Shown here piece by piece: positions 24,400 to 33,385 of a DNA stretch of 40,542 bases (positions are counted from its first letter, which is position 1; each line of letters starts with the position of its first letter). Origin of the DNA: Namhaeicola sp039714555 (GTDB taxonomy: Bacteria; Bacteroidota; Bacteroidia; Flavobacteriales; Flavobacteriaceae). The notes under the pieces were generated by a model. That model was given only the letters and a program-made list of their open reading frames with translations, had not been told where the DNA came from and ran no database searches. The stretch lies in NCBI GenBank assembly GCA_039714555.1, contig JBDLJB010000024.1:1-40542 (forward strand), read 5' to 3'. The translations under genes and the position numbers were made by a program.

Positions 24400-24852
24400 A
24401 TGAGAATTAGATGGAATTGGGGTACAGGTATTGTTATTGCTATGGTACTTTTTATGGTATTTATTTTACAGTTTGTCTATAGAGTTACATTTATGGATGA
24501 ATATAATCATCATTTAGTATCAGAAGATTATTACAAAGATGAATTGTATTATCAAGAAGAGATCGATAAATTAAATAATGCATCAAAACTACTTGAGAAT
24601 GTCACTATTAATAACGAAGATAATGGTATATCGATCAATTTTCCAAAAGATAAAGATTATAGTAAAATAGCTGGGGCAGTTACTTTTCAAAGATTATCAA
24701 ATAGTAAATTAGATTTTACAAAAGATGTTAACCTTGAAAACAATACTTTGTTTATACCAGATAGTGTACTTGTTTCAGGAAGGTGGAATATTAAAGTCTA
24801 TTGGCAATATAATGGAGAAGAGTATCTTACAAAAAAATCTATTTTTTATTAA
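24400..24852 (+). CDS. ccoH: cbb3 oxidase assembly protein CcoH (FixH)
   Basis: A 150-aa protein with one N-terminal membrane helix (about 9-28) after MRIRWNWGTG, then the family motif HHLVSEDYYKDELYYQEEIDK, and a periplasmic beta-rich domain (about 66-150). FixH/CcoH is needed for stable assembly of the cbb3 oxidase in other bacteria. Length is normal. It follows ccoG after 54 bp and precedes the SafE/UreH-like gene by 28 bp. Confidence 0.9.
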   Translation: MRIRWNWGTGIVIAMVLFMVFILQFVYRVTFMDEYNHHLVSEDYYKDELYYQEEIDKLNNASKLLENVTINNEDNGISINFPKDKDYSKIAGAVTFQRLSNSKLDFTKDVNLENNTLFIPDSVLVSGRWNIKVYWQYNGEEYLTKKSIFY

Positions 24853-24880
24853 ATAGTTAATAATCTTAAAATAATAAACT

Positions 24881-25591
24881 GTGCTTTATACTGCATTAAT
24901 TTTAGGTTTGGTTGGAAGTTTTCACTGCTTAGGCATGTGTGGCCCAATTGCTTTTGTTCTTCCGGTTGATCGCAAGAGAAAGCCGAGAATGATCTTACAG
25001 ATTGTTTTATATCATACCGGAAGGTTAATTACATATTCAATAATTGGTCTATTATTTGGTCTCCTTGGAAAAGGTTTATATTTGGCTGGTTTTCAACAAA
25101 GGTTATCAATTATTATAGGAGTTATTATGATTTTATCTGTTTTAATTCCTGCTAAAGTTTTGAATAAATATAATTTTACTAAACCACTTTATCAAATTAT
25201 AGGGAAAGTAAAACAAAAATTAGGTTTATATTTAAAACAAACATCAAATAAAGCTTTATTTCTAATTGGTTTTTTTAACGGGTTTTTACCTTGTGGTTTG
25301 GTATATATGGCACTTATAGGCTCTATTGCAACAGGTGATTCTTTGAACGGAGCATTATATATGTTCATTTTTGGTTTAGGAACGGTACCACTAATGAGTG
25401 GTGCTGTAATTTTAGGCAATTTTGTAAGCCTAAAATATAGGAATAAAATTCAAAAAGCAATTCCTATATTTGTAGTAATAATTGGTTTATTATTTGTTTT
25501 ACGCGGTTTAGGTTTAGGAATACCTTTTCTTTCACCTCCAGATACCAAATTAGATATATCAAATAATCCAGTTTCTTGTGCCACATTATAA
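24881..25591 (+). CDS. SafE/UreH-like membrane protein of the cbb3 locus
   Basis: A 236-aa membrane protein with six predicted helices, started by GTG at 24881. The first helix carries GSFHCLGMCGPI (H15, C16, M19, C20), and a second motif, NGFLPCGLVYMA, lies in the fourth helix. These two Cys-containing helices are the signature of the UreH-like/TauE-SafE group, structurally related to CcdA/DsbD transmembrane domains. Members beside cco genes are thought to help with copper or thiol chemistry in oxidase assembly, but the substrate is not proven. The Met and Cys in the membrane make Cu(I) a plausible cargo. It is 28 bp after ccoH and likely co-transcribed. Confidence 0.82.
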   Translation: MLYTALILGLVGSFHCLGMCGPIAFVLPVDRKRKPRMILQIVLYHTGRLITYSIIGLLFGLLGKGLYLAGFQQRLSIIIGVIMILSVLIPAKVLNKYNFTKPLYQIIGKVKQKLGLYLKQTSNKALFLIGFFNGFLPCGLVYMALIGSIATGDSLNGALYMFIFGLGTVPLMSGAVILGNFVSLKYRNKIQKAIPIFVVIIGLLFVLRGLGLGIPFLSPPDTKLDISNNPVSCATL

Positions 25592-25603
25592 ATTAGTATT
25601 ATT

Positions 25604-26461
25604 ATGACAAATGATCCTCAATTAAGTAATATAGATTTTGAAAATGCTTCTAGTAAAGAAGAACTTTTAGAGATTATTCATAAAAAGAATATTGTAATAG
25701 ATGATGTTTTAACTACTGCTAATTATGAAAATGAAAAACGATTATTACAAATTGAGTTGGTCAAATTACAACAATGGATAAAAAAATACAATAAACGTGT
25801 TGCTGTAATATTTGAAGGCAGGGATGCTGCAGGTAAAGGCGGAAATATTAGAAGGTTTATGGAACATCTAAATCCGCGTTCAACACGTTTGGTTGCATTA
25901 TCAAAACCAACAAATGTTGAACAAGGTCAATGGTACTTCAGAAGATATATTCAACATTTACCTAATCCCGGTGAAATTGTTTTTTTTGATCGAAGTTGGT
26001 ATAATAGAGCTGTTGTAGAACCTGTAATGGGATTTTGTTCAAATCACCAATACAATCAATTTATGCTTCAATTACCAGAATTTGAACATATGCTATATGA
26101 AGATGGTGTGGTTATCATTAAATTTTGGCTTTCAATTACCAAAGATGAACAGGCAAGAAGATTTGATGCCAGAATAGATAACCCATTGAAAAGGTGGAAG
26201 TTTAGTGAAGTTGATAAAAAAGGGCAAGACTATTGGGATGAATATTCCAATTATAAAGAGCTTATGTTTAGCAAAACACATACTAATTTTTGCCCGTGGA
26301 TAATTGTTAAAACCAATGTAAAATATACAGCAAGATTAGAATGTATGCGCTATGTGCTTTCACAATTTGATTATGAAGGAAAAAATGAAAATTCAAATTT
26401 ACTATTTCCTGATCCAAATGTAATTATGAGATATTACCGTTCTTTACATAAATACGATTAA
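25604..26461 (+). CDS. ppk2: Polyphosphate kinase 2 family protein (first of a tandem pair)
   Basis: Transfers phosphate between polyphosphate and nucleotides. A 285-aa P-loop protein with Walker A GRDAAGKGG (residues 72-80), Walker B region FFDRSWYNRAVVEPVMGF (about 127-144), and lid residues ARRFDARIDNPLKRWKFSEVD. The spacing fits a one-domain PPK2. Whether it prefers GDP, ADP or AMP cannot be settled by eye. It starts 12 bp after the SafE-like gene, so it may be read with the cbb3 assembly genes, and the second paralogue starts 4 bp after it. An N-terminal extension (about 1-40) is acidic. Confidence 0.92.
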   Translation: MTNDPQLSNIDFENASSKEELLEIIHKKNIVIDDVLTTANYENEKRLLQIELVKLQQWIKKYNKRVAVIFEGRDAAGKGGNIRRFMEHLNPRSTRLVALSKPTNVEQGQWYFRRYIQHLPNPGEIVFFDRSWYNRAVVEPVMGFCSNHQYNQFMLQLPEFEHMLYEDGVVIIKFWLSITKDEQARRFDARIDNPLKRWKFSEVDKKGQDYWDEYSNYKELMFSKTHTNFCPWIIVKTNVKYTARLECMRYVLSQFDYEGKNENSNLLFPDPNVIMRYYRSLHKYD

Positions 26462-26465
26462 TAAA

Positions 26466-27260
26466 ATGAATACTGAACCAAAATACACGCCAAAAGATTT
26501 AAAAAAACTCAATAGTAAAAGAGGTTTAACTTCATTGTTGCTAAACAAAGAATCTTTAAACCCTCAAAAAGCCTTACGCTATTATGATTATATTAAAGAC
26601 CTAAAAAAATTACAAATAGAGCTCATCAAACAACAAGAATGTATCATTGAAAAAGGTCAAAGAGTAATAGTAATTTTTGAAGGTAGGGATGCTGCCGGAA
26701 AAGGTGGTGCTATTCGTCGTATCACTGAAAGGATAAATCCTCGTCATTTCAAGATTGTTGCACTACCCAAACCTACAGAAGAAGAAAGATCTCAATGGTA
26801 TTTTCAACGTTATGTTAGTAAATTACCCAAAGCTGGAGAAATTGTTTATTATGATAGAAGTTGGTATAATAGAGCAAATGTAGAGCCAGTAATGGGATTT
26901 TGCACACAAGACGAATACAAAATATTTATGAATCAAGTAAATGATTTTGAGCGTATGCTAACAGAATCTGGTATTCAATTGGTAAAGATTTATATGTCAA
27001 TATCAAAAAGTGAACAAGAAAAACGATTTGAAGATATCAGAAACAATCCACTTAAACAATGGAAAATGACTAAAGTGGATGAAAAAGCTCAATCACTATG
27101 GGATGACTATACGCTATATAAATCAAAAATGTTTGAAAATGCTAAAAAAGGAGGAAAACCATTTAAAGTAATTAAAGCAAATAAAAAACAAGAAGCTAGA
27201 ATTGAAGCAATTAGACATATATTAAATAAGGTTCCATATGACAAAGAAAGGGAAGTTTAA
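26466..27260 (+). CDS. ppk2: Polyphosphate kinase 2 family protein (second of a tandem pair)
   Basis: A 264-aa paralogue of the preceding protein, with Walker A GRDAAGKGG (73-81), Walker B YYDRSWYNRANVEPVMGF and the lid motif EKRFEDIRNNPLKQWKMTKVD. The catalytic core is clearly alike, but the N terminus (basic rather than acidic) and the C terminus differ, so the two probably have different nucleotide preferences or form a hetero-oligomer. The stop codon TAA shares the bases TTAA with the stop of lgt on the other strand. No terminator separates the two convergent genes. Confidence 0.92.
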   Translation: MNTEPKYTPKDLKKLNSKRGLTSLLLNKESLNPQKALRYYDYIKDLKKLQIELIKQQECIIEKGQRVIVIFEGRDAAGKGGAIRRITERINPRHFKIVALPKPTEEERSQWYFQRYVSKLPKAGEIVYYDRSWYNRANVEPVMGFCTQDEYKIFMNQVNDFERMLTESGIQLVKIYMSISKSEQEKRFEDIRNNPLKQWKMTKVDEKAQSLWDDYTLYKSKMFENAKKGGKPFKVIKANKKQEARIEAIRHILNKVPYDKEREV

Positions 27261-28072
27261 TTTTTCTTTGTTTTTCTATACATAAAGTAAAATCCTATAA
27301 TTATCAAAGGAATACTCAATAACTGACCTGTGTTTAAATCCCATGTAGAGCGTTGATCAACCTGAGCTTCTTTAAAGAATTCAACAATAAAACGCACACT
27401 CCATAATAAAACCATAAAAAGTCCAAATAGGTAACCTAATTTTTCTTTTTTATCAGTTTTCCAATAAACGTACCACAAAACGATAAATGTGATCAAATAT
27501 CCAAACGCTTCATATAATTGGGTTGGATGTCTTGGGAAATCTTCTCCTAATTGTTGAAATATAAAACCATAATCTGAATTTGTTGGCTTACCGATGATCT
27601 CAGAATTTATTAGATTTCCAATTCTAACAAAAACTCCTCCAATTGCGGAGGGAAGTACAATTCGATCTAGAATCCATAAAACAGGTTTTTGCAATACTTT
27701 TTTACTGTAAAAAAACATAGCAATGATAACTGCAATTGCTGCTCCGTGACTAGCTAAACCTTGATAACCGGTAAACTGAAATGGATTAAGTTTAATGGGT
27801 AATAATACTTCTAAAGGATGTTTGATCAAAAAATCAAAATCATAAAATAAAAAATGTCCCAACCTGGCTCCTACTATAATTGAAATTACCAAATAAATAA
27901 ACAATGAATCTAATTTTTCAATAGAAACATTATCATTTTTATAAACTCGTTTCATTATTTGCAAACCCAAAAGAAATGCAATAACAAACATTAAACTATA
28001 ATATCTTATTGAAAATGTACCAATACTAAAAATTTCAATATTTGGATTCCAATTTATGCTTAGTAAGATCAT
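27257..28072 (-). CDS. lgt: Prolipoprotein diacylglyceryl transferase
   Basis: Transfers diacylglycerol from phosphatidylglycerol to the lipobox Cys of prolipoproteins, in the inner membrane. At 271 aa with about seven helices it is full length. Family motifs are SLMFVIAFLLG, GARLGHFLFYD, GYQGLASHGAA with the catalytic His, RIGNLINSEIIGKPT (Lgt signature) and HPTQLYEAF. The last helix ends in KTKKN. The stop overlaps the second ppk2 stop by 4 bp. It is separated from the flavin reductase gene by 47 bp on the same strand. Confidence 0.95.
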   Translation of the reverse strand: MILLSINWNPNIEIFSIGTFSIRYYSLMFVIAFLLGLQIMKRVYKNDNVSIEKLDSLFIYLVISIIVGARLGHFLFYDFDFLIKHPLEVLLPIKLNPFQFTGYQGLASHGAAIAVIIAMFFYSKKVLQKPVLWILDRIVLPSAIGGVFVRIGNLINSEIIGKPTNSDYGFIFQQLGEDFPRHPTQLYEAFGYLITFIVLWYVYWKTDKKEKLGYLFGLFMVLLWSVRFIVEFFKEAQVDQRSTWDLNTGQLLSIPLIIIGFYFMYRKTKKN

Positions 28073-28119
28073 AATGTGTTTTTAGGGCTGTAAATATAAG
28101 TTTAGAAAGCTTAATAATA

Positions 28120-28656
28120 TCAATTTTTTACACTTTTTTGAAAATTTTCAATTTCATATTGCAGCTTTTTATACAATCCATCATTTATGATAATACCACT
28201 TTTAAAATTATCATTAAATTGAGGTAATGAAAAACTCCCAATTATGTTACCACCATTATAAGGAAATCTTTTTAAAGCAGTTTCTAAAACTGATTGTCCC
28301 CCTCTTACACCTGGTGATGTACTCAATAAAAGCATAGGTTTATCTCTCCAAACTTTGCCATTAATTCTTGATAACCAATCAAAAATATTTTTAAATGCCA
28401 CCGAATAAGAACCATTATGTTCGGCTAATGACACTATAAATCCATCGGTATTATCAAAAATTCCACTTAATTCAATTATTTTTTCAGGTATTCCAATTTC
28501 ACTTTCATAATCAACAGAAAATATGGGTAAATCAAAGATACTCAAATCAATAATTTCAGTTTTAACATCCTCAAGTAAACCTGCCGCATAAATCGCCAAT
28601 TGCTTATTTATTGAATTCTTACTATTACTCCCTCCTATTACAATAATTTTTTTCAT
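28120..28656 (-). CDS. NADPH-dependent FMN reductase-like flavoprotein
   Basis: A 178-aa flavodoxin-fold protein of the NADPH-dependent FMN reductase family (PF03358). The N terminus KKIIVIGGSNSKNSINKQLA is the FMN phosphate-binding loop. GFIVSLAEHNGSYSVAFKNIFDWLSR is the typical isoalloxazine-binding segment, and MLLLSTSPGVRGGQSVLE the loop before the last helices. It would reduce FMN or quinones in the cytoplasm. The substrate cannot be told. The gene diverges from the acyl-CoA carboxylase gene across a 123-bp AT-rich gap. Confidence 0.88.
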   Translation of the reverse strand: MKKIIVIGGSNSKNSINKQLAIYAAGLLEDVKTEIIDLSIFDLPIFSVDYESEIGIPEKIIELSGIFDNTDGFIVSLAEHNGSYSVAFKNIFDWLSRINGKVWRDKPMLLLSTSPGVRGGQSVLETALKRFPYNGGNIIGSFSLPQFNDNFKSGIIINDGLYKKLQYEIENFQKSVKN

Positions 28657-28779
28657 ACAAAATTTTAAATTTAAAAAACAATATTACAAATTTTAGATTT
28701 ACCTTCTGAAATTAGTAATTATATCATTCATAAATTTTATACTATTTTGTATTTTAGCATTCTAAAAGTGCAAAACTAG

Positions 28780-30408
28780 ATGGACATTAACTTCAATAAA
28801 AACGAAGATCATAATAAATTGCTTTTATCAGAATTATCAAAAAAACTTAGACGAGTTTCTTTAGGTGGAGGTAAAATCAAAATTGAAAAACAACATAAAA
28901 AAGGAAAATTTACCGCTCGTGAACGAATTGATTTTCTTTTGGATAAAAATACCGAAAGTATTGAGATTGGTGCTTTTGCTGGTGAGGATATGTACAAAGA
29001 ACACGGAGGTTGTCCTTCGGGTGGTGTTATTGTAAAAATTGGATATGTTTCTAACAAACAATGTGTTGTAGTTGCAAACGATGCTACAGTTAAGGCTGGT
29101 GCTTGGTTTCCAATAACAGGAAAAAAGAACTTAAGAGCACAGGAAATTGCTATTGATAATAATTTGCCCATTATTTATTTAGTTGACAGTGCAGGTGTTT
29201 ATTTACCTATGCAAGACGAAATTTTCCCTGATAAAGAACATTTTGGAAGGATTTTTAGAAATAATGCAATTATGAGTAGCAAAGGAATTACTCAAATAGC
29301 CGCTGTTATGGGCAGTTGTGTGGCTGGAGGTGCTTATTTACCCATTATGAGTGATGAATCAATTATTGTTGATAAAACCGGTAGTATTTTTCTAGCCGGT
29401 AGTTATTTGGTAAAAGCTGCCGTTGGTGAAATTATTGATAATGAAACTCTTGGAGGTGCAACAACCCATACTGAAATCTCAGGTGTTTGTGACTATAAAG
29501 CACCTGATGATAAAGATGCACTAACAAAAATTAAAACATTGGTAGGTAAAATAGGCACCTTTGAAAAAGCAGGATTTAATCGTATTGATCCTAAAAAACC
29601 AAAAGAAGATCCAGAGAATATCTATGGTATTTTACCTGTATCAAGATCTGATCAATACGATATGAAAGAAATTATCAAACGTATTGTTGATGATTCAAAG
29701 ATTGAAGAATACAAAGCCAATTTTGGAAAAACATTAATCTGTGCTTATGGCCGTATTGATGGTTGGGCGGTTGGTATTGTTGCTAATCAACGAAAAACAT
29801 CAAAGAATTCTAAAAAAGAAATGCAATTTGGTGGTGTAATTTATTCTGATTCTGCTGATAAAGCTACGCGCTTTATTTCAAATTGTAATCAGAAAAAAAT
29901 ACCACTGGTTTTTTTACAAGATGTAACCGGTTTTATGGTAGGTAGCAAAGCTGAACATGGCGGTATAATAAAAGATGGTGCCAAAATGGTAAATGCTGTG
30001 AGTAATTCTGTGGTTCCTAAATTTACCATTATAATTGGAAATTCTTATGGTGCAGGTAATTACGCTATGTGCGGAAAAGCATATGACCCTAGATTGATAG
30101 TAGCATGGCCATCAGCAGAATTAGCAGTAATGGGCGGAGCTCAAGCGGCAAAAGTTTTATTACAAATTGAAACTACCGCGTTAAAAAAGAAAGGTGAAAA
30201 AATTACCAAAGAAAAGGAACAGGTTATTTTAGACACAATTACAAAAAGATATAAAAACCAAACTTCTCCATACTATGCAGCTGCTCGTTTATGGACAGAT
30301 GGAATTATTGATCCTTTAGATTCAAGAAAATGGATCTCAATGGGAATTGAAGCAGCAAATCATGCACCTATTGAAAAAAAATTTAATTTAGGAATTATTC
30401 AAGTGTAA
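28780..30408 (+). CDS. Acyl-CoA carboxylase beta (carboxyltransferase) subunit
   Basis: A 542-aa carboxyltransferase of a biotin-dependent acyl-CoA carboxylase. It transfers CO2 from carboxybiotin to an acyl-CoA. Motifs are KFTARERIDFLLD at the N terminus, DSAGVYLPMQDEIFPDKEHFG, the acyl-CoA oxyanion-hole segment GSCVAGGAYLPIMSDE, and the second half with QDVTGFMVGSKAEHGG and GNSYGAGNYAMCG. The segment DKEHFGRIFRNNAIMSSKGI resembles methylcrotonyl-CoA carboxylase beta more than propionyl-CoA carboxylase. The biotin-carrying alpha subunit is not in the window, so the substrate call remains open. Confidence 0.9.
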   Translation: MDINFNKNEDHNKLLLSELSKKLRRVSLGGGKIKIEKQHKKGKFTARERIDFLLDKNTESIEIGAFAGEDMYKEHGGCPSGGVIVKIGYVSNKQCVVVANDATVKAGAWFPITGKKNLRAQEIAIDNNLPIIYLVDSAGVYLPMQDEIFPDKEHFGRIFRNNAIMSSKGITQIAAVMGSCVAGGAYLPIMSDESIIVDKTGSIFLAGSYLVKAAVGEIIDNETLGGATTHTEISGVCDYKAPDDKDALTKIKTLVGKIGTFEKAGFNRIDPKKPKEDPENIYGILPVSRSDQYDMKEIIKRIVDDSKIEEYKANFGKTLICAYGRIDGWAVGIVANQRKTSKNSKKEMQFGGVIYSDSADKATRFISNCNQKKIPLVFLQDVTGFMVGSKAEHGGIIKDGAKMVNAVSNSVVPKFTIIIGNSYGAGNYAMCGKAYDPRLIVAWPSAELAVMGGAQAAKVLLQIETTALKKKGEKITKEKEQVILDTITKRYKNQTSPYYAAARLWTDGIIDPLDSRKWISMGIEAANHAPIEKKFNLGIIQV

Positions 30409-30540
30409 AGTTTAAATGTTAAGTTTTAAATCTAGAATTTAGAATTAAAGTAAATTAGTTAAGAAAGATCATAATAAAAATAAAAAAATTAATATCCAAA
30501 AACATATCCTGAAACAAGTAAAGGATTAAAATAATATAAT

Positions 30541-31260
30541 ATGGGAAGAGCATTTGAATTTAGAAAAGCGAGAAAAATGAAACGATGGGGAGCCATGTCA
30601 AAAACTTTTACAAAAATTGGTAAAGAAATTTCAATGGCAGTAAAAGAGGGCGGGCCTAATCCGGATACCAATGCCAGACTTAGAGCAGTTATTCAAAATG
30701 CAAAAGCTGCCAATATGCCAAAAGACAATGTTGAACGCGCTATTAAAAAAGCATCTGATAAAGATACTGCTGCTTATAAAGAAGTATTATTTGAAGGTTA
30801 TGCACCTCATGGAATCGCAGTTTTAGTAGAAACAGCAACCGATAATAATAATCGTACAGTTGCCAATGTAAGAGCTGCTTTTAATAAATGTGATGGAACT
30901 CTTGGTACATCAGGTTCAGTAATTTTTATGTTTGATCACACTTGTAATTTTAGAGTAAATACTGAGGATCTAAAAATGGATTTGGAAGAATTTGAATTAG
31001 AATTGATCGATTTTGATGTAGAGGAAGTTTTTGAAGATGAAGACGGCATATTAATCTATGCTCCTTTTGAGCAATTTGGAGCTATTCAAAAATATTTAGA
31101 AGAAAATAATCTCGAAATTCTTTCTTCAGAATTTGAAAGAATTCCAACTACAACAAAAAAAGTGAACGAAGAGGAACTAGCTGATATTGAAAAATTATTA
31201 GAACGCCTGGAAGAAGAAGATGATGTTCAAAACGTATATCACTCTATGGAAATGGTTTAA
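30541..31260 (+). CDS. YebC/PmpR family protein
   Basis: A 239-aa protein of the YebC family (PF01709), full length. The N terminus carries GRAFEFRKARKMKRWGAMSKTFTKIGKEI, the central part NMPKDNVERAIKKA and LFEGYAPHGIAVLVE, then GTLGTSGSVIFMFD, and the C-terminal acidic domain includes EFERIPTTTKKV. Members act as transcription regulators in some bacteria and have more recently been linked to ribosome rescue at proline stretches. The 132-bp gap before it holds AT-rich sequence with repeated TTTAAAT/TTTAGAATT words but no gene that I can support. Confidence 0.94.
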   Translation: MGRAFEFRKARKMKRWGAMSKTFTKIGKEISMAVKEGGPNPDTNARLRAVIQNAKAANMPKDNVERAIKKASDKDTAAYKEVLFEGYAPHGIAVLVETATDNNNRTVANVRAAFNKCDGTLGTSGSVIFMFDHTCNFRVNTEDLKMDLEEFELELIDFDVEEVFEDEDGILIYAPFEQFGAIQKYLEENNLEILSSEFERIPTTTKKVNEEELADIEKLLERLEEEDDVQNVYHSMEMV

Positions 31261-31334
31261 CAAGATTAAAGTTGAAAAGAAAAAGTTAAAAATTGAATAA
31301 TACTTTTTATATTTTTTACCTTTTACTATAAAAA

Positions 31335-31742
31335 ATGAACAAAAATTACAATCTTAATCAAGTCCCTATTATTGCCAAAGAAATAATTTCTTCTGCAAAA
31401 CATAAAATATTATTATTTTATGGTGAAATGGGTAGTGGTAAAACTACGTTGATCAAAGAAATTGTAAAACAATTGAGTGCTATAGATAAGGCAAGTTCTC
31501 CAACTTTTTCATTGGTTAATGAATATCACACTAAAAAAGGAGAAAAGATTTATCATTTTGATTTTTATAGAATTGAAAATGAAGAAGAAGCTTATGACAT
31601 TGGGATAGAAGAATATTTTTATAGTAATTCTTGGTGTTTAATTGAATGGCCCGAAAAAGTAGAAAATTTATTACCTTTAGAGTCGGTTGCTATTCATTTA
31701 ACTATTAACAGCAACAATACACGAACCATCCAAATAAAATAA
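31335..31742 (+). CDS. tsaE: tRNA threonylcarbamoyladenosine ATPase TsaE
   Basis: The ATPase partner of TsaB-TsaD in making the t6A modification of tRNAs that read ANN codons. A 135-aa P-loop protein with Walker A GEMGSGKTTLIKE (about 32-44), the switch segment ASSPTFSLVNEY, HFDFYRIENEEEAYDIGIEEYF, and the end motif CLIEWPEKVENLLP. All typical TsaE elements are present. It is followed after 1 bp by alanine dehydrogenase, so the two are likely co-transcribed, an order I know from flavobacteria. Confidence 0.94.
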   Translation: MNKNYNLNQVPIIAKEIISSAKHKILLFYGEMGSGKTTLIKEIVKQLSAIDKASSPTFSLVNEYHTKKGEKIYHFDFYRIENEEEAYDIGIEEYFYSNSWCLIEWPEKVENLLPLESVAIHLTINSNNTRTIQIK

Positions 31743-31743
31743 A

Positions 31744-32943
31744 ATGGCCGAACACCTATCACCTTTTAGTAAAGAAGAACTTCTACCAAAACCGGAAATG
31801 CTGGAAGTAAGCAATAAAAAAAGTGAATTATATATCGGTTTGCCAAAAGAAACACATTTTGAAGAAAAGCGTATTTGCCTTACCCCAACTGCTGTAGCTG
31901 CGCTTACGTCCAATGGACATAAAATTGTAATAGAATCCGGAGCCGGTGATGGTACTAATTTTACTGACAAACAATATTCAGATGCCGGAGCTAAAATATC
32001 CTATAATCCTGATGATGTTTTTGCTTGTAATATAATTTTAAAAGTTGAACCTCCTTCACTTGATGAGATCAAAATGATCAATCCTCAAAGTGTTTTGTTT
32101 TCAGCAATGCAAATTAAAACTCAAAAAAAGGAATACTTTGAAGCTTTAGCAAAAAAAAGAATAACGGCAATTGCATTTGATTATATACAAGATACACATG
32201 GTATTTTCCCCATTGTTAAATCGTTAAGCGAAATTGCAGGCATAGCATCAGTTCTAATAGCTTCAGAATTGATGAATAAAAGCAGTCATGGTAATGGCTT
32301 GCTCTTGGGTAATATAAGTGGTGTTCCTCCAAGCAAAGTAGTAATTATTGGTGCCGGAACTGTAGGTGAATTTGCTGCACGATCAGCAATGGGTTTGGGT
32401 GCCAGTATAGAAATATTTGACAATTCATTAACAAAATTACGATACTTACAACATAAACTAGGGTATCCAATTGCTACCTCTACTATTCAACCCCAAGCGC
32501 TTTTAAAATCACTTAAGGATTGTGATGTAGCCATAGGAGCCATTAGAGGTAAAACCCGTGCCCCTGTTGTTGTGACCGAAGATATGGTAAAAAATATGAA
32601 AGATGGTGCTGTTATTGTAGATGTTTGCATTGATAATGGCGGATGTTTTGAAACTTCAGAGGTTACTTCACATAGTAATCCAACATTTATCAAACATGGT
32701 GTAATTCACTATTGTGTTCCTAATATTCCTTCCAGGTATTCTCGTACAGCATCTGTGTCTATCAGTAATATTTTTACCCCTTATCTACTAAATATCAGTG
32801 ATAAAGGTGGATTAGAAAATGCTGCACGTTTTGACAAAAGTATGCAAAAAGGAATGTATTTTTACCATGGAGTTTTAACCAATAAAAACATTTCTGATTG
32901 GTTTAATTTACCTTATACAGATATCAATTTATTGATTCTTTAA
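31744..32943 (+). CDS. ald: Alanine dehydrogenase
   Basis: Oxidatively deaminates alanine to pyruvate with NAD. At 399 aa it is longer than the usual 370 because of a 35-residue N-terminal extension. The catalytic part starts LYIGLPKETHFEEKRICLTP. Next come ESGAGDGTNFTDKQY, FDYIQDTHGIFP, the Rossmann motif VVIIGAGTVGEFAARSAMG, VIVDVCIDNGGCFETSEVT, and HYCVPNIPSRYSRTAS. The DxxxDxGGxxET segment has Cys where many homologues have other residues (VCIDNGGC). The family also contains transhydrogenase alpha chains, but the HYCVPN motif favours alanine dehydrogenase. Confidence 0.88.
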   Translation: MAEHLSPFSKEELLPKPEMLEVSNKKSELYIGLPKETHFEEKRICLTPTAVAALTSNGHKIVIESGAGDGTNFTDKQYSDAGAKISYNPDDVFACNIILKVEPPSLDEIKMINPQSVLFSAMQIKTQKKEYFEALAKKRITAIAFDYIQDTHGIFPIVKSLSEIAGIASVLIASELMNKSSHGNGLLLGNISGVPPSKVVIIGAGTVGEFAARSAMGLGASIEIFDNSLTKLRYLQHKLGYPIATSTIQPQALLKSLKDCDVAIGAIRGKTRAPVVVTEDMVKNMKDGAVIVDVCIDNGGCFETSEVTSHSNPTFIKHGVIHYCVPNIPSRYSRTASVSISNIFTPYLLNISDKGGLENAARFDKSMQKGMYFYHGVLTNKNISDWFNLPYTDINLLIL

Positions 32944-32952
32944 ATTATTACT

Positions 32953-33327
32953 ATGAGTGATATGAAACGTCGTTTTTCCCTTTATGGGTTTGGTTTTATT
33001 ATTGGAATTCTTTTGGTGTTTTTTTTCCTTGGCGGAAAAAAAGCGTCTTGTAATTGGTTGCCAAACGATCGAATGCTAAAAATTATCAGAAGTAAACAAA
33101 TTAATTATTCTTCAGAAGCAACACAGATTTTAAACACTAAGACAGTTGATAGTGCTGATATTGCTCAAATTTTAATAAAAGGTGACATTGATTTTTCAAA
33201 AAGCAATGTAAAAAATAACCCTTGTAGAAAATACTTGATCAACGGTAAAAATAAACAAAAAAATATTGTATTAACTATTCAAGTTTGTGATTCTATAGCT
33301 ACAATTCAAGAAATAATTTTTAAATAG
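32953..33327 (+). CDS. Small membrane-anchored protein of unknown function
   Basis: A 124-aa protein with one N-terminal helix (about 11-27, LYGFGFIIGILLVFFFLGG) followed by a soluble domain, KKASCNWLPNDRMLKIIRSK and onward, with three Cys (C33, C86 and C111). The domain pattern resembles what is annotated as DUF4258 in related genomes, but I cannot confirm that. It follows alanine dehydrogenase after 9 bp, a neighbour pairing I have the impression is conserved in flavobacteria. Orientation is likely domain-outward. Confidence 0.7.
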   Translation: MSDMKRRFSLYGFGFIIGILLVFFFLGGKKASCNWLPNDRMLKIIRSKQINYSSEATQILNTKTVDSADIAQILIKGDIDFSKSNVKNNPCRKYLINGKNKQKNIVLTIQVCDSIATIQEIIFK

Positions 33328-33385
33328 AAATTATTTTCTTGGATTTCTATCAGTTAGTGATTAATTTTATTAAAAATATCAAAAA

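Noticed and set aside
28809..29171. 120-aa and 66-aa minus-strand frames inside the acyl-CoA carboxylase gene
   Set aside because: They lie opposite a highly conserved coding region, have unlikely composition and no motif. Similar opposite-strand frames elsewhere (for example 6629-6964, 9340-9630, 16397-16789 and 32487-32693) were rejected for the same reason.
30409..30540. Repeated AT-rich words before the YebC gene (TTTAAAT, TTTAGAATT)
   Set aside because: They look like low-complexity intergenic sequence. No unit repeats exactly enough to call a repeat family or an insertion remnant.
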